From CAYWJA01 sp964458485 (GTDB taxonomy: Bacteria; Patescibacteriota; Gracilibacteria; UM-FILTER-43-11): DNA of 28,783 nucleotides. The stretch lies in contig CAYWJA010000026.1 of the NCBI GenBank assembly GCA_964458485.1, positions 1 through 28,783 on the forward strand, read 5' to 3'. Both the position numbers and the translations under genes were made by a program. This document shows positions 1 to 8,816 of this stretch, piece after piece. The notes beneath the pieces are model-generated. The model was not told the origin of the DNA. It did no database searches and worked only from the letters and a program-made list of their open reading frames with translations. The stretch's first letter is position 1. Each line of letters opens with the position of its first letter.

Positions 1-391
1 TAGCAGCAGGATTGGAATTGACATCAAGAGTTACATCAAGTGTTGTAGTAGCTGCTCCATTGACTGCTGGGGTACCAGGTGCGTTGGCGAGGGTGTAGAG
101 TGCTGCGGTACTGCCAAAGGCTGTTTCTGTAGAATCTCCATTCTTTGCCTTGGTCTTAAAAGTATATTGTGTATTTACAGATAAGCTGGTGACTGTAACT
201 GTGCCCCATGTTGCATTGGTTTGCCAAACTGCAGATCCGCTTAGGGAACCGTTGGCTTGTACATAGTTGCCGGATCCAGTTTCCTGTATTGCAAAGGTGG
301 TAGCAGCAGGATTGGAATTGACATCAAGAGTTACATCAAGTGTTGTAGTAGCTGCACCGTTGACTGTTGGAGTGCCTGGAGCGTTGGCTAA
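1..391 (-). repeat. 300-bp tandem repeat encoding fn3-like units
   Basis: Bases 1-55 and 301-355 are identical, and similarity continues more loosely to about 91 and 391. The period is exactly 300 bp, or 100 codons, so the frame is kept. Each unit encodes LANAPGTPxVNGAATTTLDV followed by a beta-sandwich-like stretch. Only one full unit and the start of a second are visible; the array probably continues outside the window. Confidence 0.9.
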
Positions 392-3300
392 AGTAACTAC
401 AGTAAGTTCACCAGATGATGAAGAATGGCCATAATCATCATAAGCATATAGCTTAAAATAATATGTAGTATTTGGATCAAGTGATGTTACTGAAAAAGAT
501 GAATTACTATCATATGTTCTGGAAGCAAGATCTGAGTTGGTAGCCTGTGTTATTGCGGTATCTCCATCTGTAACAGGAGAAGATGTAGAATAATATATTT
601 TATATTCTGTAAAATTTGTTTCAGTAACAGCAGTTGGATAATTTAAAGTAAATGAAGTTGGTGCAAGATCTGCAGAAGTCGGAGCATCTGGAGTTGTTGG
701 TGATAAAGTATCTAATGCAAATTCCGCTGAAGTCGTTATAGATCCATCTGTTGTCCCATCATTTGGCTTAACTCTGAAATAAACTGTGGAATCATCTGTA
801 TCTGCAAGATCTGTACCTGCATCCCATGTGATAGTAAGGTCAATTGATCCATCATTATCTGTATCTATATCAGATATAGTCCCTGGGGTAGACACATTTG
901 TTCCATCGCCTTCGCCTCCGGACTGTACAGCAGATGAAATAGTAGCATTGGACCAGGATGCATTATCTGTAGAATATTCTACTGTCAAGGAAGTTACATC
1001 GCTATCTGTATCTGCCACTGTAGTTGTGAATGTTACGTTATTAGAATCTGCTGTCTGAGATGGAGTAATTGCAGATGCAGTCGGGGCGGTATTGGTTACA
1101 ATCATAAAAGACACATCAGAAATTGTAGCCGTATCACCCAAGGCTGCATTTAAAAAAGTTTTTACATTAAAAGTGCCTTCTGAAAGACTTGCAAGACATG
1201 CATCTGTAATATCCGCTGCCGGGCTGGAATGTGTATAGCCAAGTGTTGCTGATGTAAGAACGTAAGTATCCGGAGTACAATAATACCAATTAGAACCATT
1301 ATCATCTGTTACTTGAAATTTAACAGCGCCATCTCCCGCAGTAGTTACGTTAGCACCAAAAGTGTTAATAGCTGTAAATGTGTGACCAGTTTTAGGAATT
1401 ATTGTTGGCTGAGTTGCTGCTGGAGGATTTTCTTCGGAGCCTGTAGCTAATGTTGGATCAGAAGATGCATATTTTCTATGCTCAGCATGAGCTTGAACCT
1501 CAGCAAGTGACATTGGCCTATCATATACCCTGGCTTCATCCATTTTACCATCCAACACTTCGCCCCCTGCACGACGACCCAAGCGAATATTACCAGTACT
1601 ATCAGCAGCAGCATTTTGATGATTATAAGTTCCAGCTAAACTACCATCAATATATATTTTAAATTCATTAGCCTCACTTTTATCGTGAGATAAAACAAAA
1701 TGATGCCAATCACCAACTGTATAAGTTCCGATATTACTATTAGACCCAATCCCACTTATATTATAATGTATTTTATTAGTTCCAGACTGTTTACCAAAAA
1801 CAAAAATACCAGCGGTCGATTCACCAAAAAACCAACTCCAGCTATCTCCGGCTTCATCAACAATAGCCCATGCCTCTAAGGTAAAATCATTATTAAGATT
1901 TGTACTTATTTGAATACTTGCATCCACTCTATCTGCTCCTCCACCATCAAATTCATAAGAGTCACCTGTACTAAAAAAATTATCAGAACCAACCCACGCA
2001 GCAGTGCCATCTGAAGTAATAGTTCCTGTATTACTATTACCGGAGGAATCAGCTACACTGGTGCCAGTTCCTTCATCCATATTCCACTGAGCCAACAAGC
2101 CACTATCATCTGAATAATCATTTGTAAATGTATCATCTAAACTTGATGCACTGCTAACGGTACCCTCGCCATAATACATATAAATAACAGTATCTGCGGA
2201 GGCTTCAAGAGTTGGAACTTCTACCCAAAATGTGGCAGAAGTAGAATCGACTTTTGTTTCAAGCCAATGATCTATAAGTGTTTTTTCATCCGTATCTGTA
2301 AATCGAATATCATCAAAATCGGCCTGCATGTCGCTATCGTAAGTTACAGCTACCTCAACCTGAAAATCAGTCAATTCGGATGCAACATTATTGGTAATTG
2401 TAATCGGTTTTCTTTTCGTCCAATCTCCATCATACCAATTAGCAGAAGTGTTTACATTTGTAGCATCCCCCCCTGAAAATGTTATATCAGCACTACTTAA
2501 AGTAAAAAAATCGGAAGCATCAAAAGTTCTACCTGTCTTTATGCCATCAGCTGCTCCTGCCTGAATAGTAAAATTATTTTCTGATGTAACTATATAATTA
2601 TTTCCATCATTATTTGAAGAAATACGCACTTTTACACTTGAGCTAGAAATTGCCGGAATCGTCCAAGATTGGGTATTTATTGTGGTAGCACTAGAAACAG
2701 ATGAAACTGAAGCAGCTATCGTATTTATATCTGCATCAAAATTATCTGTGGAATATTCAAGCTTTACAGTTTCGTCACTTTCACCATCAAAAGATTTCCA
2801 TTCTATATCTATTTCTTGACCTTGCTGAACAGTCCCCCCATAATTGAAACTAAGTAATTCTATTACTCTTGGGGCATAAAATGTATTAGTACCAGTTGAC
2901 CAAGCACCAGCACCATTGGCATTATGAAATTTAATACGCCAATTATAAGTAGTATTGTATTTTAATTGATTGCCCGCATAAGTAATATTTCCACTTCTAA
3001 CTGTATCGGCAAAATCAGCGATATCTGTTTGCCCTGATTGCCAGTCCGGTGAAGAAAAGTCACTATTCTCATCTACTTCAATTGAATAATGTGTACAATT
3101 GCCGCTACTAACATTACAAAGTGCACTAAAAACGGGTGTCAAATCAGTTAAATCAGTAGGATTAGCATCTCCGGAAGATGCATCACTATCGTGCGTAAAA
3201 AGCGTAGTAGGTGCTGTTGGAACAAGTACTTCTTCAGTATAAACTCCATCACCACCAGTACCACCTGAACCATCACTTACACCACCGCTTAAATCAAAAT

Positions 3301-6300
3301 AACCACCTCCTGAACTTACAGAATTTGTACTTATATATGAAATATACGCACATCCACCTCCACCCCCACCTGCACCACTACCATCTACACCACCAGTACC
3401 ACCTGTAATAGTAAAACTTTGAGGTGTTCCATCTATTGTATCTGCAGTAATATTTACCCCACCACCAGCGCCACCACCTCCATAACCTCCTCCTGTATTA
3501 TTACCACCATCAGCTGTAATAGTACCATTAATTGTAACTGTACCTGTTGGTGTTGAAAGTTTTATAAGTCCTCCACCAGTACCACCACCGCTAAAAAATC
3601 CACTCGCGCCACCAGAACCAATTGTATCTGGATCAGTAGCTGTACAATATGCAGAACCTCCTGCGCCTATACCATCACCACCATCTCCACCGTGTCCTGC
3701 GCCGGATTGCCCTGTACCTTTTCCTGTTCCTTGGTCCTGAGTGTAACCTTTACTATCTACGTCAATAGAGGCATTTGCAGTAATATTAATATTACCAGTT
3801 GCAGTTATATCTAAAATATTGGTTTGAGCAGTTGTATTGGCTGTATGTGTAAGAACTGTTGAATCACTACTATTACCTACTGTTAAAGAAGCTAAAGTAG
3901 CAGCATTTGTTAATACACAAGTGCCATCGCCAGTTAAAGTCAAATCATCACCGCTATCAAAATCTGTTCCTTGAGCAATATCTCTGGGGCTTCCTACGGA
4001 ACAATCTATACTGGCAACTGCATCATTCGCTATTTGCCAAATACGATCTTCTATGAATGAAGATTCTGAATTAAGACTATTAATCTGTAATGGGCCAACT
4101 GTATAAAATTCCGGAGAAATATCTGGTGCATCGTATTCATATTTTAAATTCAGTACACTACCTGCTTTCGCAGATAAATACTGCCATGTAAGAAGTTGGC
4201 TATCTTCGGTATCTTCAATATTAAAAGGTGAATTAGGCATCTCTTTTATATTTAAAACTTCGAAGCTATCTGGAACTACGTCTGTAATATTTCCGTAAAA
4301 ATCTTCAAAAAATTCAATATCAACTGTCATTGCAACTGGTCCCATTGGATACAAACGTGTTGCCGAAGAACGTTTAACGATAATTTCTGGGCTATTCGTA
4401 ACTTTTACATTGTCCGTAAGGACTCTTGTCCCATTTTGTGTGATTGCGGTTAAATCTAATGTATATGTTCCTTCTTCTGTAAATTCAAAACTTGATTTGT
4501 AGTCCGGAGAGATAGAGCCAATTGTGAATTGACCGCAGGTTTCTGTTGTTGCTATTTTGCCATTTTGTAACGAAAGCGTATGACTAGATCCGTCTGGAGC
4601 TGTAACTACAAGTGTCAATTGTGCATCGCATACCGGCACACCTTCATCGTCCAAAACACCAAAATGAAGTTCGCCAGTTTGTCCTGTTTCATAAATATCC
4701 TGATCTGTATTTATAGCAAGTATGCCCCATGCAAAATCTTGAGTTAATACTTCTGTTTTTTCTGTAATTGGATTGGTTATTTCAATTTCTAGAGTATAGA
4801 GACCTGGCGTAAATGTGCGCAAAGGTTCAATTACCATTACAACAGACCCTGCCTTAAATTTAATTTTATCTAAGGGTATAGGAAATTTTTTACCCTTTTT
4901 AGATTTTGCAGTTACTTTGAGGATTGGTTTAACTATTTTTTCTTGTATGGATACTTTCTTAGATACTGCCTGTGTAATAACATCTACAGGCTTAGATTCT
5001 GTTTCTTTTTCTTTTGCACTACTGGCAAATTCACTCTTAATTACGTTTGTAATTGCTTTTTTGGATTGTCCTTTTGTATCTATTACATCATTAACAGCTT
5101 TTTTGATGCTTTTTTTAGTGACAGATGAGCTTTTTTTTGATTCTGCAACTATTTCTTTTGCAATATTTTCAATAATTTCCTTCTTAACCTCTCTTGTTAT
5201 TACATCATCCAATACTTTTTCTACCTCAATTTTATCCTCTAAAGACTCTGCAAGATCTTCTTGTCCCTTTTCTGACTTCATAACATTTTCTAAATCTTTT
5301 TTTTCAATCTCTTTTCCACCCTTCTCCTTCACAACAATTTTATCTGCAATATCCTTGCTTTGATTATCAATAATCGACTCCAAAATAACCTCCTCCACAT
5401 CCTCTTCTGTAGTTGTCATAGAAATTAAAGCGGTCAATACCTCATCCGTAGGAATATCTTCACCCTTAACCTTGCCCTCTATCTCAGTTGTAGTAAGTTT
5501 TACGGCTATTTCGCCTGAATTAATTTCAGTATCATCTGCTGATTCAGCCAAAATAACACCTTCTTTTAACTTTTTTTCATCTTTTTCCTGGTTAATTTTT
5601 AACTTTTGGGCATCAGTTACTTTAGTTTTATCTGTCTCATCATCTACTATATCTGTTTTGTCATCTACAGGTGTATCGGTTGATTCGGCTATATCAGGTG
5701 CTGCCTGATGCAACTCGGCTTCACTCACATCACTTTCTGCTTCGTCCTGAGGCAATTCATCAGCCTGAGACGAAGTATCATCCTGAGTAGCTGCCGTATC
5801 GGTTGATGCATCACTTTGATTCTCTTCAGTGCCTTCAGTGGTTTTTACGGACTCTGCTTCTTCTTTTACCCCTCCTCCAATAAGACCTTGTTTTGTGTCT
5901 TCTGCTTGCGTATCTACCACCTTTGGCTCCTCTGACTCTTTTACTTCTCCTACTTCTGTTTTGGTTGTTGTAATTTCTGATTCTTCAGCCTCTTTATCAA
6001 TTACGGATTCTTTGGTTGATTCCACACCTGCATTTATTTTATCTACAGTTGAATCTGCTGGTGTAGTGTCTTTTTCTTCTGTTGTAGATTCTGTAGTGGC
6101 TGTATCTACTGTGGGTTCTGTTTCAGTTACAACTTCCTCAATAACTTGATCATCTACAGTATCAGATACAACCTCCTCTGCCACCTCTTCAATTACATCC
6201 TCGGCATGACCATAGTCAAAATCTGAATAGTTTAAAGTACTAAATCCTACTGTAAAAGCCAATAACAACATTAATATTATGCTGCGATGGTTAAGCTTTT

Positions 6301-6340
6301 TTAATTTGAGCGCAATTTTTTTTATATCCTTGTTCCTCAT
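1..6340 (-). CDS. Giant secreted surface protein (DUF2341, LamG, fn3 repeats), 3' end outside window
   Basis: One uninterrupted minus-strand frame runs from an ATG at 6338-6340 to the window edge: 2113 codons with no stop, so the C-terminus is missing. In order it shows a signal peptide (basic start, hydrophobic residues about 20-35, possible cleavage after GHA near 46) and an acidic Thr/Glu/Lys-rich stretch to about 480. Beta-rich Ig-like sequence follows, then a Gly-rich region (about 874-1034) with GGT/GGA runs. A DUF2341 domain begins at WYDGDWTKRKPI (1302), and a LamG/concanavalin-like domain spans about 1414-1612 (AQWNMDEGTG to MDEARVYDRP). Fn3-like domains continue to the edge, the last ones near-identical 100-residue repeats. 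DUF2341-LamG architectures are known from large envelope or adhesion proteins of uncultivated bacteria. Adhesion or carbohydrate binding is inferred. It has its own promoter and no Shine-Dalgarno sequence. Confidence 0.9.
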   Translation of the reverse strand, partial: MRNKDIKKIALKLKKLNHRSIILMLLLAFTVGFSTLNYSDFDYGHAEDVIEEVAEEVVSDTVDDQVIEEVVTETEPTVDTATTESTTEEKDTTPADSTVDKINAGVESTKESVIDKEAEESEITTTKTEVGEVKESEEPKVVDTQAEDTKQGLIGGGVKEEAESVKTTEGTEENQSDASTDTAATQDDTSSQADELPQDEAESDVSEAELHQAAPDIAESTDTPVDDKTDIVDDETDKTKVTDAQKLKINQEKDEKKLKEGVILAESADDTEINSGEIAVKLTTTEIEGKVKGEDIPTDEVLTALISMTTTEEDVEEVILESIIDNQSKDIADKIVVKEKGGKEIEKKDLENVMKSEKGQEDLAESLEDKIEVEKVLDDVITREVKKEIIENIAKEIVAESKKSSSVTKKSIKKAVNDVIDTKGQSKKAITNVIKSEFASSAKEKETESKPVDVITQAVSKKVSIQEKIVKPILKVTAKSKKGKKFPIPLDKIKFKAGSVVMVIEPLRTFTPGLYTLEIEITNPITEKTEVLTQDFAWGILAINTDQDIYETGQTGELHFGVLDDEGVPVCDAQLTLVVTAPDGSSHTLSLQNGKIATTETCGQFTIGSISPDYKSSFEFTEEGTYTLDLTAITQNGTRVLTDNVKVTNSPEIIVKRSSATRLYPMGPVAMTVDIEFFEDFYGNITDVVPDSFEVLNIKEMPNSPFNIEDTEDSQLLTWQYLSAKAGSVLNLKYEYDAPDISPEFYTVGPLQINSLNSESSFIEDRIWQIANDAVASIDCSVGSPRDIAQGTDFDSGDDLTLTGDGTCVLTNAATLASLTVGNSSDSTVLTHTANTTAQTNILDITATGNINITANASIDVDSKGYTQDQGTGKGTGQSGAGHGGDGGDGIGAGGSAYCTATDPDTIGSGGASGFFSGGGTGGGLIKLSTPTGTVTINGTITADGGNNTGGGYGGGGAGGGVNITADTIDGTPQSFTITGGTGGVDGSGAGGGGGGCAYISYISTNSVSSGGGYFDLSGGVSDGSGGTGGDGVYTEEVLVPTAPTTLFTHDSDASSGDANPTDLTDLTPVFSALCNVSSGNCTHYSIEVDENSDFSSPDWQSGQTDIADFADTVRSGNITYAGNQLKYNTTYNWRIKFHNANGAGAWSTGTNTFYAPRVIELLSFNYGGTVQQGQEIDIEWKSFDGESDETVKLEYSTDNFDADINTIAASVSSVSSATTINTQSWTIPAISSSSVKVRISSNNDGNNYIVTSENNFTIQAGAADGIKTGRTFDASDFFTLSSADITFSGGDATNVNTSANWYDGDWTKRKPITITNNVASELTDFQVEVAVTYDSDMQADFDDIRFTDTDEKTLIDHWLETKVDSTSATFWVEVPTLEASADTVIYMYYGEGTVSSASSLDDTFTNDYSDDSGLLAQWNMDEGTGTSVADSSGNSNTGTITSDGTAAWVGSDNFFSTGDSYEFDGGGADRVDASIQISTNLNNDFTLEAWAIVDEAGDSWSWFFGESTAGIFVFGKQSGTNKIHYNISGIGSNSNIGTYTVGDWHHFVLSHDKSEANEFKIYIDGSLAGTYNHQNAAADSTGNIRLGRRAGGEVLDGKMDEARVYDRPMSLAEVQAHAEHRKYASSDPTLATGSEENPPAATQPTIIPKTGHTFTAINTFGANVTTAGDGAVKFQVTDDNGSNWYYCTPDTYVLTSATLGYTHSSPAADITDACLASLSEGTFNVKTFLNAALGDTATISDVSFMIVTNTAPTASAITPSQTADSNNVTFTTTVADTDSDVTSLTVEYSTDNASWSNATISSAVQSGGEGDGTNVSTPGTISDIDTDNDGSIDLTITWDAGTDLADTDDSTVYFRVKPNDGTTDGSITTSAEFALDTLSPTTPDAPTSADLAPTSFTLNYPTAVTETNFTEYKIYYSTSSPVTDGDTAITQATNSDLASRTYDSNSSFSVTSLDPNTTYYFKLYAYDDYGHSSSSGELTVVTLANAPGTPTVNGAATTTLDVTLDVNSNPAATTFAIQETGSGNYVQANGSLSGSAVWQTNATWGTVTVTSLSVNTQYTFKTKAKNGDSTETAFGSTAALYTLANAPGTPAVNGAATTTLDVTLDVNSNPAA

Positions 6341-6362
6341 TTTTATTTTATATAATCTATAT

Positions 6363-6391
6363 ATTATATCATATTTTTAATATAATTACAA
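6363..6391 (-). promoter_or_regulatory. Promoter of the giant surface protein gene
   Basis: Read on the minus strand there is a -35 TTGTAA (6386-6391), a 17-bp spacer and a perfect -10 TATAAT (6363-6368). The TG one base upstream of the -10 makes an extended -10 (TGATATAAT). Transcription would start near 6356, leaving a leader of about 16 AT-rich bases without a Shine-Dalgarno sequence. Confidence 0.7.
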
Positions 6392-6396
6392 ACTTT

Positions 6397-6425
6397 TTCA
6401 CTTTTTTGATGAAGTTATGTATACT
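6397..6425 (+). promoter_or_regulatory. Possible purH promoter
   Basis: TTCACT (6397-6402), a 17-bp spacer and TATACT (6420-6425) fit a sigma-70 promoter facing purH, back to back with the promoter of the surface protein gene. It would give a leader of about 150 bases that contains the repeat palindrome at 6424-6580. The match to consensus is moderate. Confidence 0.45.
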
Positions 6426-6580
6426 GATTCCACATTGTTACCAGATTGTTACCTGGCCTTCGGCTCGTTACACTTACTCAGACCGTTGCCAAATTGTTTC
6501 CAAATTGTTATATGAATACTATTTGGTAACCATTTGGCAACTATTTGGTAACCATTTGGCAACTATTTGGTAACCATTTG
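6424..6580. repeat. Word palindrome GTTACC / GGTAACC with 22-bp tandem units
   Basis: The left part carries GTTACCAGATT, GTTGCCAAATT and GTTTCCAAATT words. The right part carries the opposite orientation as 22-bp units (CTATTTGGTAACCATTTGGC plus AA) at 6519-6540 and 6541-6562, and partly at 6563-6580. Each unit is two 11-bp half-units. The two parts can pair into a long imperfect hairpin. The array ends 4 bp before the purH start codon. The same family occurs at 21103-21235 and in a more diverged form at 12545-12734. Confidence 0.85.
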
Positions 6581-6584
6581 AATC

Positions 6585-8108
6585 ATGATCAAAAGAGCTC
6601 TCATCTCAGTCTCTAACAAAGACGGCATTGTGGAATTTGCCAAAGGTTTGTATGCTAAAGGTATTGAAATTCTTTCTACAGGCGGAACTGCAAAATTATT
6701 ACGCGAAAATGGCATTGATGTACTCGACGTCGACAAATATACCGGCTTTCCGGAAATGATGGATGGGAGGGTAAAAACTCTACATCCAAAAATTCATGGT
6801 GCATTGCTTGCACTCAGAGATAATGATGGACATATGAAGGCAGCAAGTGACCATGAAATCGAACCTATTGACCTTCTAGTGGTTAACCTTTATCCATTCG
6901 AAGAAACTATAAAAAAAGAAGGTGTAGCCCTTGAAGAAGCTATTGAAAATATAGATATCGGAGGACCAAGTATGTTGCGTAGTGCTGCTAAAAACTTCCG
7001 CTCTGTAACTGTAGTTACTGACCCGGGTGATTATGAATCTGTTTTAAAAGAAATTGAAGAAAATGGGAATACAACTGATGATGCAAGGCGAAGACTTGCT
7101 GAAAAAGTATTTGAAAAAACTGCACATTACGACAGCATGATTGCCAATTACTTAACCGGAGGAAAAACAAGGCATATTATTGTGGAAAAAATGGGAGATG
7201 ACCTCCGTTATGGTGAAAATCCCCATCAAAGAGCCGGCTTTTTTAAAGATCGGGAATCGCATGCTGGTGCATGTATCCCTAATGCCGATGTACTTCAGGG
7301 TAAGGCGCTATCTTACAATAATATCATGGATGCAGATGCGGCACTTAGCTTAATCCGTGAATTTGACAAGCCAACAGTTGCCTTTATAAAACACGGTAAT
7401 CCATGCGGCATAGCTACTGCAGACAGCATTGAAGATGCATTTGTAAATGCTTATGAAGGTGACCCAAAATCTGCATTTGGAGGAGTGATTGCGTTTAACC
7501 GAACGTGTACGGCAGATTTGGCACAGACGATTACCTCTAAGTTCTTCGAAATTGTGCTTGCTCCAGATTTTGAAGAAGGTGCTATTGAAGCATTCAAATC
7601 CAAACCAAATTTACGTGTCCTAAAATTAGGAGAAATTAAACCAGAAGAATCAGGAGAAGCTTATCGTAAGGTTAGTGGCGGACTTTTAGTGCAAGATTTA
7701 GACACAAAACGTATTGCAAAAGAAGATTTAAAAGTAGTTACCAAAAAAGTACCAACAGATAAGGAGATGGACGATTTGCTTTTTGCATGGCACGTTGTAA
7801 AACATGTAAAATCCAATGCAATAGTACTTGCTAAAAACGGTATGACTGTAGGAGTAGGTGCCGGCCAAATGAGCCGTGTTGATTCTGTAGAAATTGCTGT
7901 AAAAAAAGCTATGGATCGTGAAGATGGTTCTGTGATGGCTTCAGATGCGTTCTTTCCATTCCCTGATAGCATTGAAGAGGCTGCAAAGCATAAAATCACT
8001 GCAATTATTCAGCCCGGAGGTTCAATAAAAGACGATGAAGTAATAGCTAAGGCAGATGAGTTGGGGGTTGCGATGGTGTTTACTGGGGCACGTGCCTTCC
8101 TTCACTAA
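6585..8108 (+). CDS. purH: Bifunctional AICAR formyltransferase / IMP cyclohydrolase
   Basis: PurH catalyses the last two steps of IMP synthesis: formylation of AICAR with 10-formyl-tetrahydrofolate, then ring closure, in the cytoplasm. The 507 residues match the usual family length. The MGS-like cyclohydrolase domain (about 1-150) shows ALISVSNKDG, STGGTAKLL, GRVKTLHPKIHG and RSAAKNFRSVTVVTDP. The transformylase domain (about 190-507) shows RYGENPHQ and FIKHGNPCG, with the catalytic Lys269-His270 pair. The ATG is directly preceded by the repeat array, with no Shine-Dalgarno sequence. No other purine gene is nearby, so it stands alone here. The protein looks complete, with no missing key residue. 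Confidence 0.97.
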   Translation: MIKRALISVSNKDGIVEFAKGLYAKGIEILSTGGTAKLLRENGIDVLDVDKYTGFPEMMDGRVKTLHPKIHGALLALRDNDGHMKAASDHEIEPIDLLVVNLYPFEETIKKEGVALEEAIENIDIGGPSMLRSAAKNFRSVTVVTDPGDYESVLKEIEENGNTTDDARRRLAEKVFEKTAHYDSMIANYLTGGKTRHIIVEKMGDDLRYGENPHQRAGFFKDRESHAGACIPNADVLQGKALSYNNIMDADAALSLIREFDKPTVAFIKHGNPCGIATADSIEDAFVNAYEGDPKSAFGGVIAFNRTCTADLAQTITSKFFEIVLAPDFEEGAIEAFKSKPNLRVLKLGEIKPEESGEAYRKVSGGLLVQDLDTKRIAKEDLKVVTKKVPTDKEMDDLLFAWHVVKHVKSNAIVLAKNGMTVGVGAGQMSRVDSVEIAVKKAMDREDGSVMASDAFFPFPDSIEEAAKHKITAIIQPGGSIKDDEVIAKADELGVAMVFTGARAFLH

Positions 8109-8563
8109 TCCCTTACAATAATGATTGTACGGTACCATTTTGTCATTTCGAGCCTATCGAGAAATCCCTTCCTCTTACTCTCTATCATTTCAATCATAAA
8201 CTGTAATATAGGCGTTTGTTTTTGCTACATTGCTACTTATAGGTAGTTTTTGTTTGTGAAGGGTAGTTCATTTTTTTTGGCAGCAAAAAAAACGAACCAA
8301 AAAAAACTGCTGGGCTCCCGCATGACATGCAATGATCGTTGTACTTGAATTCAACGTTCGTCATGCATGCTCTGCCCAGACCCGCGTTTACCTTTCATCA
8401 CTATTATTTAATTAATTAAAAAGAGTTAAATGAGTTAATTGTATTATTACTCATATGCCAACAAAAATCCTGCAGGGCAGGATAATTTCACCAGGGACCA
8501 AGTTGTAACAGGTAACCACTGACACCTTGAATGTACAAAGAAGATATAAGGCATTTAGGGGGT

Positions 8564-8633
8564 TTGGGGGAAATAATCGTGACGATTAGATGATATAGGG
8601 TACAATGATGATTACACGCTTTATTTCCCCCAA
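8564..8633. repeat. Internal inverted repeat TTGGGGGAAATAA
   Basis: The 13-bp arms at 8564-8576 and 8621-8633 are perfect complements (TTGGGGGAAATAA / TTATTTCCCCCAA). The short palindrome ATCGTGACGAT lies just inside the left arm. The arms lie inside the inverted-repeat-bounded block and could form a cruciform or an RNA hairpin. Confidence 0.7.
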
Positions 8634-8641
8634 TGGTTTGG

Positions 8642-8663
8642 GTACCTTTGGCACCAAAGGTAC
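8642..8663. repeat. Perfect 10-bp hairpin GTACCTTTGG
   Basis: GTACCTTTGG (8642-8651) pairs perfectly with CCAAAGGTAC (8654-8663) across a two-base loop. No T-tract follows, so it does not look like an ordinary terminator. It is part of the palindrome-rich block upstream of tilS. Confidence 0.8.
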
Positions 8664-8799
8664 GAAAAAGATACACCGTACTGAATTAGTGTAATGGTAA
8701 TAGAGAAGGGGGGCATGGACTGGATTAATGGGGATAGAGAAAAAGAGTAATGGGATGATTGGCAATACCGTACAATCATTATTGTACAGGATAAATAAA

Positions 8800-8808
8800 T
8801 GATATAAT
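8800..8808 (+). promoter_or_regulatory. Extended -10 box of tilS, nearly leaderless
   Basis: TGATATAAT is a perfect extended -10 ending only 8 bases before the tilS ATG at 8817. Transcription starting about 7 bases downstream would place the 5' end at or next to the start codon. No good -35 is seen, which is common for extended -10 promoters. The box lies just outside the right terminal repeat of the 8114-8786 block. Confidence 0.6.
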
Positions 8809-8816
8809 AAATTCCC

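Larger units (their letters stand above)
8114..8786. mobile_element. MITE-like element bounded by 21-bp terminal inverted repeats
   Basis: Positions 8114-8134 and 8766-8786 are perfect reverse complements over 21 bp (core ACAATAATGATTGTACGGTA against TACCGTACAATCATTATTGT). Each end is itself a small hairpin, GTACAAT-CATT-ATTGTAC. The 673-bp body has no transposase frame but several internal palindromes, as in non-autonomous miniature elements. No target-site duplication is obvious. Two independent copies of one palindromic repeat is the alternative reading. Confidence 0.5.
8109..8816. other. Gene-free 708-bp spacer rich in inverted repeats
   Basis: This is the longest stretch without a credible gene; only short antisense frames with no recognisable protein features occur. 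It holds the inverted-repeat-bounded block 8114-8786, several internal hairpins, a TTAATTAATTAA-rich part near 8408-8440 and the extended -10 of tilS at its right edge. Near 8140-8168 is a GTCATTTCGAG / CGAGAAATCCC segment resembling dispersed repeats seen in many bacterial genomes. I recognise no structured RNA gene in it. Confidence 0.7.

Noticed and set aside
786..6149. Several plus-strand frames opposite the giant protein (for example 4815-5363 and 5829-6149)
   Set aside because: They are antisense shadows of a continuous 2113-codon minus-strand frame with recognisable domains; their Ser/Thr/Val-rich products reflect the repetitive coding on the other strand.
6519..6580. Possible CRISPR array
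   Set aside because: The 22-bp units are contiguous with no spacers between them and no cas genes are nearby; it is a tandem repeat.
6426..6584. Purine riboswitch before purH
   Set aside because: The leader is explained by repeat words that recur at unrelated genes such as lepA; no conserved purine or ZMP aptamer core was recognised.
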